Source: Leucothrix mucor
GTDB taxonomy: Bacteria > Pseudomonadota > Gammaproteobacteria > Thiotrichales > Thiotrichaceae
Length of the DNA stretch: 6,275 nucleotides
Assembly: GCA_015662325.1 (NCBI GenBank)
Contig: DQUJ01000217.1
Span: forward strand, 1 to 6,275
Direction of reading: 5' to 3'
The notes beneath the pieces are model-generated. The model made no database searches. It saw only the letters and a list, made by a program, of their open reading frames with translations, and was not told where the DNA came from. The position numbers and the translations under genes were made by a program. Of the stretch, positions 1 through 6,275 are shown piece after piece. Positions within the stretch are counted from its first letter, which is position 1. The number at the start of each line of letters is the position of its first letter.

Positions 1-888
1 GTATTGCTAGCGGCAATTCCTACCTTGGCGGCATCACGCATAGCTTATTATTTACAAATTCTCGTGACGCTCGTTCCCACTGTCATTTTATTGTTATTAA
101 GCGCCGATAGCGGACACAGCATTTTAGCGGCAGCAATGATTGTGATGGCAGTAACGTTAGTGTTTGTAGCTGGCTACATTTATCATTTATTGTTTGAATT
201 GCAAGGTGCTCAATTTGCTTTGCGTGATTTAGCCGATACAGACCAGCTGACACAAGTAGCCAATCGCCGTCATTTTGATCGTAGATTTAAAACGGAATGG
301 CGACGTGCGATGCGCGAAAAAACGCCTATTTCTTTATTATTACTCGATGTCGATTACTTTAAAAAATACAACGATTCACTGGGGCATCAAGCAGGTGATG
401 AATGTTTACAAATGATTTCTGCCAGCTTACGCAGTGTTACGCGTCGCCCTGCCGATTTAGCCGCACGTTACGGTGGTGAAGAGTTTGCCGTATTGCTGCC
501 GGTCACTAAACTACAAGATGCAAAAATGCTGGCTGAGCGTTTACGCAATAAGATTGAAAACTTGAAAATCAATCATCCGAGATCAGAATTTAATGTTGTT
601 ACCGTCAGCATTGGTGTTTCTTGCTGTGAACCTGGCTGGGACTTTACTGGCGATACCCCCGAAGATGAGCAGGATGTTATTTTTCCTGCAATGTTAATTA
701 CTGCGGCAGATAACGCCATGTATGTTGCTAAACGCCAAGGTAGGAATCAAATTTCTGAACAAAGTTGTGGCGATCATAAAATGTCTGAAACGCTACAACA
801 ACATGCGAAAAATAGTGTAGTAGATGATACTATTGAGCAAGATGTCAAACCAAGTCCAACAGCAGATCCTGAACCTTTCAGGCCTTAA
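1..888 (+). CDS. Membrane-anchored GGDEF diguanylate cyclase, 5' end outside window
   Basis: This enzyme makes the second messenger cyclic di-GMP from two GTP at the inner membrane. The frame is open from base 1 (GTA TTG CTA), so the gene almost certainly starts upstream; the TTG at 4 is only the first possible start in view. Counting from that TTG, two hydrophobic helices (about residues 15-34 and 40-62) precede a linker and a complete GGDEF domain (about 76-250). The domain opens with DTDQLTQVANRRHF and has the metal-binding DVDYFK (115-120). The active site is GGEEF (157-161), with RPAD (148-151) exactly five residues before it, the spacing of the product-inhibition I-site. An acidic tail of about 40 residues follows; it looks disordered and carries no motif I recognise. 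The sensory part is not visible, so the signal is unknown. The TAA stop (886-888) lies in the TTAA at the left edge of the inserted element. The last 47 bp overlap the inferred original start of hrpA. Confidence 0.93.
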   Translation, partial: VLLAAIPTLAASRIAYYLQILVTLVPTVILLLLSADSGHSILAAAMIVMAVTLVFVAGYIYHLLFELQGAQFALRDLADTDQLTQVANRRHFDRRFKTEWRRAMREKTPISLLLLDVDYFKKYNDSLGHQAGDECLQMISASLRSVTRRPADLAARYGGEEFAVLLPVTKLQDAKMLAERLRNKIENLKINHPRSEFNVVTVSIGVSCCEPGWDFTGDTPEDEQDVIFPAMLITAADNAMYVAKRQGRNQISEQSCGDHKMSETLQQHAKNSVVDDTIEQDVKPSPTADPEPFRP

Positions 889-958
889 GGAGCCTCTGAA
901 TAAGTTTCATAAAATTCTTCTGGCTTACAAGGCATCAAATCCTAGGCGTGAGTTTTGA
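842..958 (+). pseudogene. hrpA: Detached 5' fragment of hrpA (original start) running into the insertion
   Basis: An ATG at 842, in another frame within the end of the cyclase gene, opens 39 codons ending in TGA at 956-958. Its first 15 codons read MSNQVQQQILNLSGL; the rest is read through the left end of the inserted element. Deleting 889-1153 (element plus one TTAA) joins this frame seamlessly to LKKQLSDC of the present hrpA. The joined N-terminus has nearly the length of the E. coli one (MTEQQKL...LQQRL..., compared from memory). The SD sequence is weak (GAG at 835-837). I read this as the displaced start of hrpA. It may still be translated as a 38-residue peptide, but there is no sign that this peptide has a function. 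Confidence 0.6.
889..923 (+). repeat. Left terminal inverted repeat of the MITE-like element
   Basis: This 35-nt arm matches the reverse complement of 1119-1149. The shared blocks are GGAGCCTC, TAAGTTTCATAAA and TTCTGG. Differences are T for A at 897, A for T at 900, one extra A in the A-run and an extra TTC. Confidence 0.88.
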
Positions 959-1013
959 GAATGGTTATTCCCTTCGCAAAATTCGCAACAACGGAGGTGG
1001 TGCCTTATAAAAC

Positions 1014-1028
1014 AGCCCTACTGGGGCT
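1014..1028. repeat. Central hairpin of the element
   Basis: AGCCC (1014-1018) and GGGCT (1024-1028) pair around a 5-nt loop at about the midpoint of the element, forming the turn of its overall palindrome. On the minus strand the stem is followed by GTTTTAT, so it resembles a weak terminator in that direction. No minus-strand gene is present to use it. Confidence 0.55.
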
Positions 1029-1054
1029 TAGCCAAGTTACCAACTTCTTCGTTA

Positions 1055-1090
1055 TTGTTTTTTACCATAGAATAACTATGCAAAAAACAA
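1055..1090. repeat. A/T-rich internal inverted repeat of the element
   Basis: TTGTTTTTT (1055-1063) mirrors AAAAAACAA (1082-1090), and CATAG (1066-1070) mirrors CTATG (1076-1080) around AATAA. One unpaired base separates the blocks, so the stem is about 15 bp. It lies just upstream of the hrpA start and is a local structure within the larger palindrome. Confidence 0.6.
1068..1073 (+). promoter_or_regulatory. Possible -10 box inside the element, driving hrpA
   Basis: TAGAAT matches the sigma-70 -10 consensus at five of six positions and lies 60 nt before ATG 1128. At 16-18 bp spacing the -35 region (around TTCTTC, 1045-1050) is poor, so this is a candidate only. A second weak candidate is TTCGCA (982-987) with TATAAA (1006-1011) at 18 bp. 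If either works, the element supplies a promoter as well as a start codon; otherwise hrpA depends on read-through from the cyclase gene. Confidence 0.25.
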
Positions 1091-1118
1091 ATGTCTCAAA
1101 CTTCGAAACTTGGCGTTA

Positions 1119-1149
1119 CCAGAATTTATGAAACTTAATCTGAGGCTCC
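1119..1149 (-). repeat. Right terminal inverted repeat, containing the hrpA start
   Basis: This 31-nt arm mirrors 889-923. It contains the ATG at 1128 that now opens hrpA, so the first seven codons from that ATG (M K L N L R L) are element-derived. The eighth codon spans the junction, with its C from the element and its TT from the flanking TTAA. Confidence 0.88.
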
Positions 1150-4100
1150 TTAAAAAACAATTATCAGATTGTCAGGGTTCTCAGCGTTTTTATTTTAGTA
1201 AAATAATTCAGCGGCTCGAACGCGATTCTAATAAAAGCACTGAAAATAAACGTTTTACAAACGACCTAAAAAGACTCCAAGAAAAAATTGAAGCATCAAT
1301 CAAAAAACGCACTCAGCGTTTAAATGATTTACCCACTCCCGACTACCCCGATTTACCCGTTACACAGCGCCGTGCAGAAATAATTAAAACCATTGCCGAT
1401 AACCAAGTCACCATTATTTGTGGTGAGACGGGATCGGGCAAAACGACTCAATTACCTAAAATGTGTTTAGAACTAGGTCGTGGTGTCGATGGCATTATTG
1501 GGCATACACAACCAAGGCGGTTAGCCGCTCGCAGTGTTGCCGCCAGAATTGCAGAAGAGCTCAAAACAGAAATAGGTTCTGTCGTGGGTTACAAAGTGCG
1601 CTTTCATGATCAAACCCGCGATGAAAGTTATATCAAGCTAATGACCGATGGTATTTTATTAGCCGAGATTCGTAACGACCGTTATCTTAATCAATACGAC
1701 ACGTTAATCATTGATGAAGCCCACGAACGCAGTCTAAATATTGATTTTTTACTAGGTTATTTGCGCTGGTTATTGCCACTACGCAAAGATCTAAAAATCA
1801 TTATTACCTCGGCAACGATTGATCCTCAACGCTTTGCGGACCATTTTACATTTAACGGTAAAAAGGCACCGATTATTGAAGTATCGGGCAGAACCTATCC
1901 TGTAGAAATTCGTTATCACTCGCTCGTACCTGATAACAATCAGCCCATAAATGATGGCGGTGCTAACGAAGAAAGAGGCGGAGAAAAGAAAGAAAAGGAT
2001 ATGTTCCAAGCGATTGTCGATGCCAGTGATGAGCTAATGACAGAAGCGCGTGGTGATATTCTAATTTTTCTTTCGGGTGAGCGTGAAATTCGTGAAGCCA
2101 CCGAAGCGTTGCGTAAACATCATAAACCCAGTGTTCAAATACTGCCTTTATTTGCGCGACTTTCCTCTGCGGAACAGAATAAAATATTCCATCCAAGCGG
2201 AGGAATGCGTATTATTTTGGCGACCAATGTGGCAGAAACATCGCTCACCGTTCCTGGTATTAAATATGTGATCGACACAGGTTTAGCGCGTATCTCCCGT
2301 TATTCTTGGCGCTCTCGGGTGCAACGTCTACCCATCGAGAAAATATCGCAAGCATCTGCAAATCAACGCTCAGGTCGTTGTGGTCGAACCAGTAACGGTA
2401 TCGCGATTCGTCTTTATGCAGAAGATGATTTTGAAGCGCGCAATGAATTTACGCTACCCGAAATTCAACGCACTAATCTAGCCTCTGTTATTTTACAAAT
2501 GGCATCGCTCAACTTGGGCGATGTTAGCCAGTTCCCTTATTTAGAAGCGCCTGATTCGGGCATGATTCGCGATGGTTATAAATTACTGTTTGAATTAAGT
2601 GCAGTCAATAAAGCCACAGGCGATAAGATTAAAATCACCCCAATAGGGCGAGAACTTGCGCGTTTGCCGATTGATCCGCGTTTAGGGCGCATGTTATTAG
2701 CTGCCAAAGACTTAGGCGTGATGAATGAAGTGCTAGTGATTGTAAGTGCGCTGTCTATCCAAGATGTACGCGAACGTCCGATGGATAAACAACAGGCATC
2801 TGATCAAAAACACAGTCGTTTTAAAGATGAAAATTCTGACTTTATTAGTTTGCTAAAGCTCTGGGATTATTATCATGATAAAAATGGCGAGTTATCGCAG
2901 GGGCAACTACGAAAATTATGTAAACGCGAATTTTTATCGTATATGCGATTGCGCGAATGGAACGAAACCTATCGTCAATTAAGAATGAGTTTGAAAGACT
3001 CTAAGTTCGAACTGGCTAAAGGCGGTAAAAACACAACAAAAAAAGCAAACAGCAAAGCTAAAATCAATAACGCTAAAACTAATAAAAAAGTTGAAGATAA
3101 AGAAGATAAATACCTAGCGCAATACGATGCAATCCACCAAAGTTTGCTCACTGGTTTATTAAGTAATATCGGCTTTAAGCAAGAAAACCAAGAATTTCAG
3201 GGTGCTAATAACCGAAAGTTTTTTATATTCCCTGCCTCGGCGTTACGCAAAAAATCACCCAAGTGGATTATGTCTGCAGAGATTGTCGAAACATCGCGTT
3301 TGTTCGCGCGCACCGTGGCAAAAATTCAGCCACAATGGGTAAGCTACACCGCAAAACATTTAATCAAATATCATTATAGCGAACCACGCTGGGAAAAACG
3401 CGCGGCACAGGTAGCAGCAGATGAACGCACCACGCTTTACGGCATTACCATTAATCCTAAAAAACGTATTAATTTTGGACCAATAGACAGCGTGGTCTCT
3501 CGCCAATTATTTATTCGTCATGCACTGGTGTATGGTGAATATAATTGCAACGCTGATTTCTTTGCACATAACCGCGCGTTGGTTGAAGAGGTCGAAAATC
3601 TAGAAGCCAAAGCGCGTCGCCGTGATATTTTGGTTGATGAAGAAATACTCTATGATTTCTACGACAAGCTAATCCCCGATAATATTTACAGTGGTCCTGC
3701 GTTTGAAAAATGGCGTAAGAATTTTGAGAAAAATAAGCCACAAGCCTTAATGCTAACGCGTGATTATTTAATGCAACGCGATGATTCGCACGTACAGGAC
3801 GAGCAATACCCCGATCATATTAATGTTGCCGATATGTTGCTACCACTGACTTACCATTTTGAACCGGGCAAAGAAAATGATGGCGTTACCGTGCGTGTGC
3901 CAGCGGCGGCGTTAAATCAATTATCCAATCAACATTTTGATTATTTAGTACCCGGCATGTTGCAAGAAAAAGTCATCGCCTTTATTCGTGGCTTACCCAA
4001 GCAAGTGCGTAAACAATTTGTACCTGCGCCCGAATATGCCAATGCCTGCTTAGAGTCTTTAGATGATCATAATCAACCATTAGTGGCAACGATTGCCGAA

Positions 4101-5189
4101 GCGTTAAGACGTATGACAGGCAACCGTATTGATGCTGATTTACTACAAAATACCCAATTTGATGATCATCACCTCATGCGTTTTGAAGTGGTCGATGAAG
4201 CGGGCAAAGTAATTAAAACAGGGCGTGATGTAGCGTCGCTTCAACAAGCCATTGGCAATAAGGCAACGGCTAATTTCGCACAAGCTACAACCGAAAAAAC
4301 AAGCGATACGATTGAACGCCAAGATATTCAACAATGGGATTTTGAAACACTGCCAGAAGAAGTACTGGTTGATTTATCGGGCATGAAAATTAAAGCGTGG
4401 CCAGCGTTGGTTGATAAGGGAAATTCAGTCGCAATTCAACTGTTTGATTCGCCCCAAAAAGCACAGCAACAAAATGGTTTATTACGATTGGTTTTATTGC
4501 ATTTTAAACAAGAAGAAGCGGCAATGCTGAAATCCATCCCTGATATTCATACGCTGTGTTTAAAATATAATTCCACCGGAAAATGTGATGAACTTAAAGC
4601 AAGCATCGTTAAAAACGTCTTTCGTCTTACCTTTATTATAGACGATTGGCTTGCCAGAAAACACGGCAATGGCATAGATGAGGCTCAGTTTTTAAGCCAT
4701 ATTGAAAAGCATAAAGATAATCTACAAGCAACACAGAAGGAACTTTGCCAGCAATTAACCACGGTGCTTGCACTCAACCACGATATACGCAAACAGCTAA
4801 AAGGCAATATAGATTTACGCTTATTAGAAACGCTCAATGACATTAAAGATCAACTAGGCTCGCTGGTTTTCCCTGGGTTCTTAGATGATTTAAGTATGGA
4901 TGAATTACGCCAATATCCGCGCTATTTAAAAGCGATACTAAAACGACTTGATAGATTATCGGGCGATGCAGACAAGGATCGCCCGCTATTTTTAGAAATA
5001 CAACCCCTCTGGGATGATTATAAAAAACACATCAAAAAAAGTGGCAAAAATGCCAGCACACAAGAAATGCGCTGGATGTTAGAAGAACTTCGCGTATCGC
5101 TTTTTGCTCAAGACTTGGGTACAGCGTACCCTGTTTCGGTAAAGCGAGTAGCAAAGCGCTTTAATGAATTTAATAAAATAGGAAAATAA
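1128..5189 (+). CDS. hrpA: DEAH-box ATP-dependent RNA helicase HrpA with element-derived N-terminus
   Basis: This cytoplasmic ATP-driven RNA helicase is linked in E. coli to mRNA processing and rescue of stalled ribosomes. From ATG 1128 it has 1353 residues, against about 1300 in E. coli. Motifs in order: GETGSGKTT (Walker A, 99-107), TQPRR (127-131), DEAH (196-199), SAT (228-230), TNVAETSLT (366-374) and QRSGRCGR (413-420). The helicase-associated region and the long C-terminal DUF3418-type region follow. The end ([19 protein letters not shown]) matches the family, so the protein is full length. Extra segments lie near 269-291 and 629-662, the latter lysine-rich. The start is uncertain: ATG 1128 and TTG 1110 (6 residues longer) both lie inside the inserted element and neither has a clear SD sequence; the next in-frame Met is just after Walker A. 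The original start was probably ATG 842. The stop is 4 nt before the peroxiredoxin gene. Confidence 0.95.
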   Translation: MKLNLRLLKKQLSDCQGSQRFYFSKIIQRLERDSNKSTENKRFTNDLKRLQEKIEASIKKRTQRLNDLPTPDYPDLPVTQRRAEIIKTIADNQVTIICGETGSGKTTQLPKMCLELGRGVDGIIGHTQPRRLAARSVAARIAEELKTEIGSVVGYKVRFHDQTRDESYIKLMTDGILLAEIRNDRYLNQYDTLIIDEAHERSLNIDFLLGYLRWLLPLRKDLKIIITSATIDPQRFADHFTFNGKKAPIIEVSGRTYPVEIRYHSLVPDNNQPINDGGANEERGGEKKEKDMFQAIVDASDELMTEARGDILIFLSGEREIREATEALRKHHKPSVQILPLFARLSSAEQNKIFHPSGGMRIILATNVAETSLTVPGIKYVIDTGLARISRYSWRSRVQRLPIEKISQASANQRSGRCGRTSNGIAIRLYAEDDFEARNEFTLPEIQRTNLASVILQMASLNLGDVSQFPYLEAPDSGMIRDGYKLLFELSAVNKATGDKIKITPIGRELARLPIDPRLGRMLLAAKDLGVMNEVLVIVSALSIQDVRERPMDKQQASDQKHSRFKDENSDFISLLKLWDYYHDKNGELSQGQLRKLCKREFLSYMRLREWNETYRQLRMSLKDSKFELAKGGKNTTKKANSKAKINNAKTNKKVEDKEDKYLAQYDAIHQSLLTGLLSNIGFKQENQEFQGANNRKFFIFPASALRKKSPKWIMSAEIVETSRLFARTVAKIQPQWVSYTAKHLIKYHYSEPRWEKRAAQVAADERTTLYGITINPKKRINFGPIDSVVSRQLFIRHALVYGEYNCNADFFAHNRALVEEVENLEAKARRRDILVDEEILYDFYDKLIPDNIYSGPAFEKWRKNFEKNKPQALMLTRDYLMQRDDSHVQDEQYPDHINVADMLLPLTYHFEPGKENDGVTVRVPAAALNQLSNQHFDYLVPGMLQEKVIAFIRGLPKQVRKQFVPAPEYANACLESLDDHNQPLVATIAEALRRMTGNRIDADLLQNTQFDDHHLMRFEVVDEAGKVIKTGRDVASLQQAIGNKATANFAQATTEKTSDTIERQDIQQWDFETLPEEVLVDLSGMKIKAWPALVDKGNSVAIQLFDSPQKAQQQNGLLRLVLLHFKQEEAAMLKSIPDIHTLCLKYNSTGKCDELKASIVKNVFRLTFIIDDWLARKHGNGIDEAQFLSHIEKHKDNLQATQKELCQQLTTVLALNHDIRKQLKGNIDLRLLETLNDIKDQLGSLVFPGFLDDLSMDELRQYPRYLKAILKRLDRLSGDADKDRPLFLEIQPLWDDYKKHIKKSGKNASTQEMRWMLEELRVSLFAQDLGTAYPVSVKRVAKRFNEFNKIGK

Positions 5190-5193
5190 AATT

Positions 5194-5928
5194 ATGTCTT
5201 TAGAAAACAAAGAAGGTCAAAAAATACCAAACGTTACTTTTCATACTCGCCAAAATAACGAGTGGGTAGATGTAACCACAGATGAATTATTCAACGGAAA
5301 AACGGTTATCGTCTTTTCATTACCTGGCGCATTTACGCCAACCTGTTCATCTGCACACGTGCCACGTTACAACCAATTATTAACTACATTTAAAGCTAAT
5401 GGCGTTGATGAAATTATTTGTATGTCAGTCAATGATACTTTTGTAATGAACGAATGGCAGGCGGATCAAGGCGCTAACGATATTACTTTTATGCCCGATG
5501 GCAACGGTGAATTCTCGGAAGGCATGGGAATGCTAGTCGATAAAGATGATCTTGGTTTTGGTAAGCGTTCTTGGCGCTATTCAATGCTGGTTAAAGACGG
5601 CGTAGTGGATAAAATGTTTATCGAAGCAGATGTTGAAGGCGACCCGTTTGATGTCTCTGATGCAGATACGATGCTTAATTACATTGCTGCTGATGCAAAA
5701 ATACCAGCGAGTGTTACGGTAATGGCAAGAAAAGGTTGCCCATTCTGCGCAAAAGCAAAAAAGATGCTAGACGATGCAGGCATGGAATACGAAGTGCTCA
5801 TGATGGGTGACGATTATACGGACCGAAGCTTGCGCGCGATTGTCGGCTCATCTTCAGTGCCACAGGTGTTTATTAATGGTGATCATGTGGGTGGATCGAC
5901 AGACCTAGCCGATTGGTTAAAAACATAA
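5194..5928 (+). CDS. Hybrid peroxiredoxin-5/glutaredoxin (glutathione-dependent peroxidase)
   Basis: This cytoplasmic enzyme reduces hydrogen peroxide and organic peroxides. Its fused glutaredoxin domain passes electrons from glutathione to the peroxidatic cysteine. Residues 1-165 form a Prx5-type peroxiredoxin with PGAFTPTC (44-51), where Cys51 is the peroxidatic residue, and the conserved Arg128 in the WRYS segment. Residues 172-244 form a glutaredoxin with the CPFC site (182-185), the cis-proline motif SVPQVF (Pro223) and the glutathione-binding GGSTDL (233-238). Its 244 residues match the known hybrid of Haemophilus influenzae (about 241, from memory). AGGAAAA (5180-5186), at the end of hrpA, serves as the SD. 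The 4-nt gap implies co-transcription with hrpA and perhaps coupled translation. Glutathione reductase follows, the enzyme that supplies its reductant. All key residues are present. Confidence 0.96.
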   Translation: MSLENKEGQKIPNVTFHTRQNNEWVDVTTDELFNGKTVIVFSLPGAFTPTCSSAHVPRYNQLLTTFKANGVDEIICMSVNDTFVMNEWQADQGANDITFMPDGNGEFSEGMGMLVDKDDLGFGKRSWRYSMLVKDGVVDKMFIEADVEGDPFDVSDADTMLNYIAADAKIPASVTVMARKGCPFCAKAKKMLDDAGMEYEVLMMGDDYTDRSLRAIVGSSSVPQVFINGDHVGGSTDLADWLKT

Positions 5929-5947
5929 ATAATTTGTACTAACCCGT

Positions 5948-5983
5948 TTGTACAAGTGCGAAAGCTTTCTCGTGCTTGTACAA
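5948..5983 (+). terminator. 14-bp hairpin after the peroxiredoxin gene; weak terminator or attenuator
   Basis: TTGTACAAG (5948-5956) pairs perfectly with CTTGTACAA (5975-5983). The stem continues inward to 5961/5970 with two G-U wobbles, closing an 8-nt loop. A T-run (5992-5996) follows only after an 8-nt gap, so termination may be partial. The TTGTAC core also occurs at 5934-5939. Alternatives are an mRNA-stabilising stem or a dyad operator for gor. Confidence 0.45.
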
Positions 5984-6015
5984 TACGATTCTTTTTAAAG
6001 GCGCATCTTTATCTA

Positions 6016-6025
6016 TTGTTAACAA
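6016..6025. promoter_or_regulatory. Perfect 10-bp palindrome upstream of gor
   Basis: TTGTTAACAA is a perfect dyad 50 nt before the gor start. It could be a small operator, but no regulator can be named and no convincing promoter surrounds it. An A/T-rich palindrome of this length may occur by chance. Confidence 0.2.
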
Positions 6026-6075
6026 CGTATGACGAAGTGCTTCTTTAAAAACAATCAATAAACAAGGAAATTCAC

Positions 6076-6275
6076 ATGAGCAATCACTACGACTTAATCG
6101 CAATCGGCGCTGGCAGTGGCGGATTATCCATTGCCGAGCGTGCCGCATCTTACGGTGCAAAAACGGCAGTGATCGAATCAACTGAATTAGGCGGCACCTG
6201 TGTAAACGTGGGTTGTGTACCTAAAAAAGTCATGTGGTACGGCGCAGGTGTTGCACAAGGCTTAAAAGATGCTCA
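6076..6275 (+). CDS. gor: Glutathione reductase, N-terminal part, cut by window end
   Basis: This FAD enzyme uses NADPH to reduce glutathione disulfide in the cytoplasm. Sixty-six codons are visible. They open with the FAD-binding [12 protein letters not shown] (GxGxxG at 11-16), reach Glu34 at the end of the second strand, and contain the redox disulfide [13 protein letters not shown] with Cys42 and Cys47. The run [10 protein letters not shown] closely resembles E. coli Gor. Thioredoxin reductase has a different CxxC site, and related lipoamide or mercury reductases have other surrounding residues, so gor is the best call. The start is firm: AAGGAA (6064-6069) lies 6 nt before ATG 6076. The gene lies 147 nt after the glutathione-using peroxiredoxin that it would support. 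Confidence 0.93.
   Translation, partial: MSNHYDLIAIGAGSGGLSIAERAASYGAKTAVIESTELGGTCVNVGCVPKKVMWYGAGVAQGLKDA

Larger units (their letters stand above)
889..1149. mobile_element. 261-bp palindromic MITE-like element flanked by TTAA
   Basis: The ends are inverted repeats: 889-923 against 1119-1149, beginning GGAGCCTC and ending GAGGCTCC. They differ by two substitutions and 4 nt of gaps. TTAA stands directly outside each end (885-888 and 1150-1153) and fits a 4-bp target duplication. Because TTAA is its own complement, it could instead be part of the repeat. No transposase frame is present, so movement would depend on an enzyme elsewhere. The TTAA fits the YTAR target of the IS5 group, so an IS5-type parent is plausible but not shown. 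Inner segments are also mirrored: 961-970 against 1070-1079 (9 of 10), and a central AGCCC/GGGCT hairpin at 1014-1028 close to the midpoint (1019). The whole unit is thus one long imperfect palindrome. It carries the present start of hrpA. Confidence 0.82.

Noticed and set aside
4..6. TTG at 4 as the true start of the cyclase
   Set aside because: The frame is open to the window edge, the codon falls within a hydrophobic stretch and no upstream sequence is available to show a ribosome site.
973..988. Two TTCGCAA units 9 bp apart as an operator or iteron pair
   Set aside because: There are only two short copies inside the inserted element, with no further copies nearby.
1091..1138. A 15-codon ORF ([15 protein letters not shown]) overlapping ATG 1128, as a leader peptide for translational coupling
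   Set aside because: It has no SD sequence, lies wholly within the element and is short enough to be chance.
1791..2196. Minus-strand ORFs of 72 and 77 codons within hrpA
   Set aside because: They are fully antisense to conserved helicase motifs, with no family resemblance.
3036..3061. Run of seven A in hrpA (A_AAA_AAA_G) as a programmed -1 frameshift that would stop at TAA 3059-3061 and release the helicase core alone
   Set aside because: No clear downstream stem or pseudoknot is visible, and A-runs are expected in this lysine-rich stretch.
5939..6181. Minus-strand 80-codon ORF across the spacer and the gor start
   Set aside because: It is antisense to the well-supported gor coding region, has no recognisable motifs and reads like a shadow frame.

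Overview
The window reads as a stretch of a moderately AT-rich gammaproteobacterial chromosome. This is inferred from the close match, from memory, of the HrpA-type helicase, the peroxiredoxin-glutaredoxin hybrid and the glutathione reductase start to enterobacterial and Haemophilus homologues. All genes lie on the + strand, and the two end genes are cut by the window edges.

Layout: (1) 1-888 is the 3' part of a membrane-anchored diguanylate cyclase with an intact GGEEF active site and an RxxD inhibitory site. (2) 889-1149 is a 261-bp non-coding element with inverted ends and a TTAA on each side. I read it as a palindromic MITE-like insertion. (3) 1128-5189 is the large DEAH-box RNA helicase HrpA, whose present first codons lie inside the right end of that element. 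(4) 5194-5928 is a peroxiredoxin/glutaredoxin fusion starting 4 nt after the hrpA stop. (5) 5929-6075 is a spacer with a 14-bp hairpin. (6) 6076 to the end is the N-terminus of glutathione reductase.

The main discovery is at the cyclase/hrpA junction. Removing the 261-bp element and one TTAA on paper restores an uninterrupted hrpA reading frame from an ATG at 842, inside the 3' end of the cyclase gene. It gives a normal-looking HrpA N-terminus (MSNQVQQQILNLSG, then LKKQLSDC). The element therefore appears to have landed about 15 codons into hrpA, in a 47-bp overlap with the cyclase gene. It left the cyclase stop codon unchanged and split off the original hrpA start. It also supplied a replacement start (ATG 1128 or TTG 1110), so the gene survives as a slightly chimeric protein. 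The two halves of the element are complementary along most of its length, so a read-through transcript could fold into one long hairpin covering the new start.

Downstream, the hybrid peroxiredoxin reduces peroxides with glutathione and the next gene regenerates reduced glutathione. The two form a functional pair, and the fusion gene is probably co-transcribed with hrpA.
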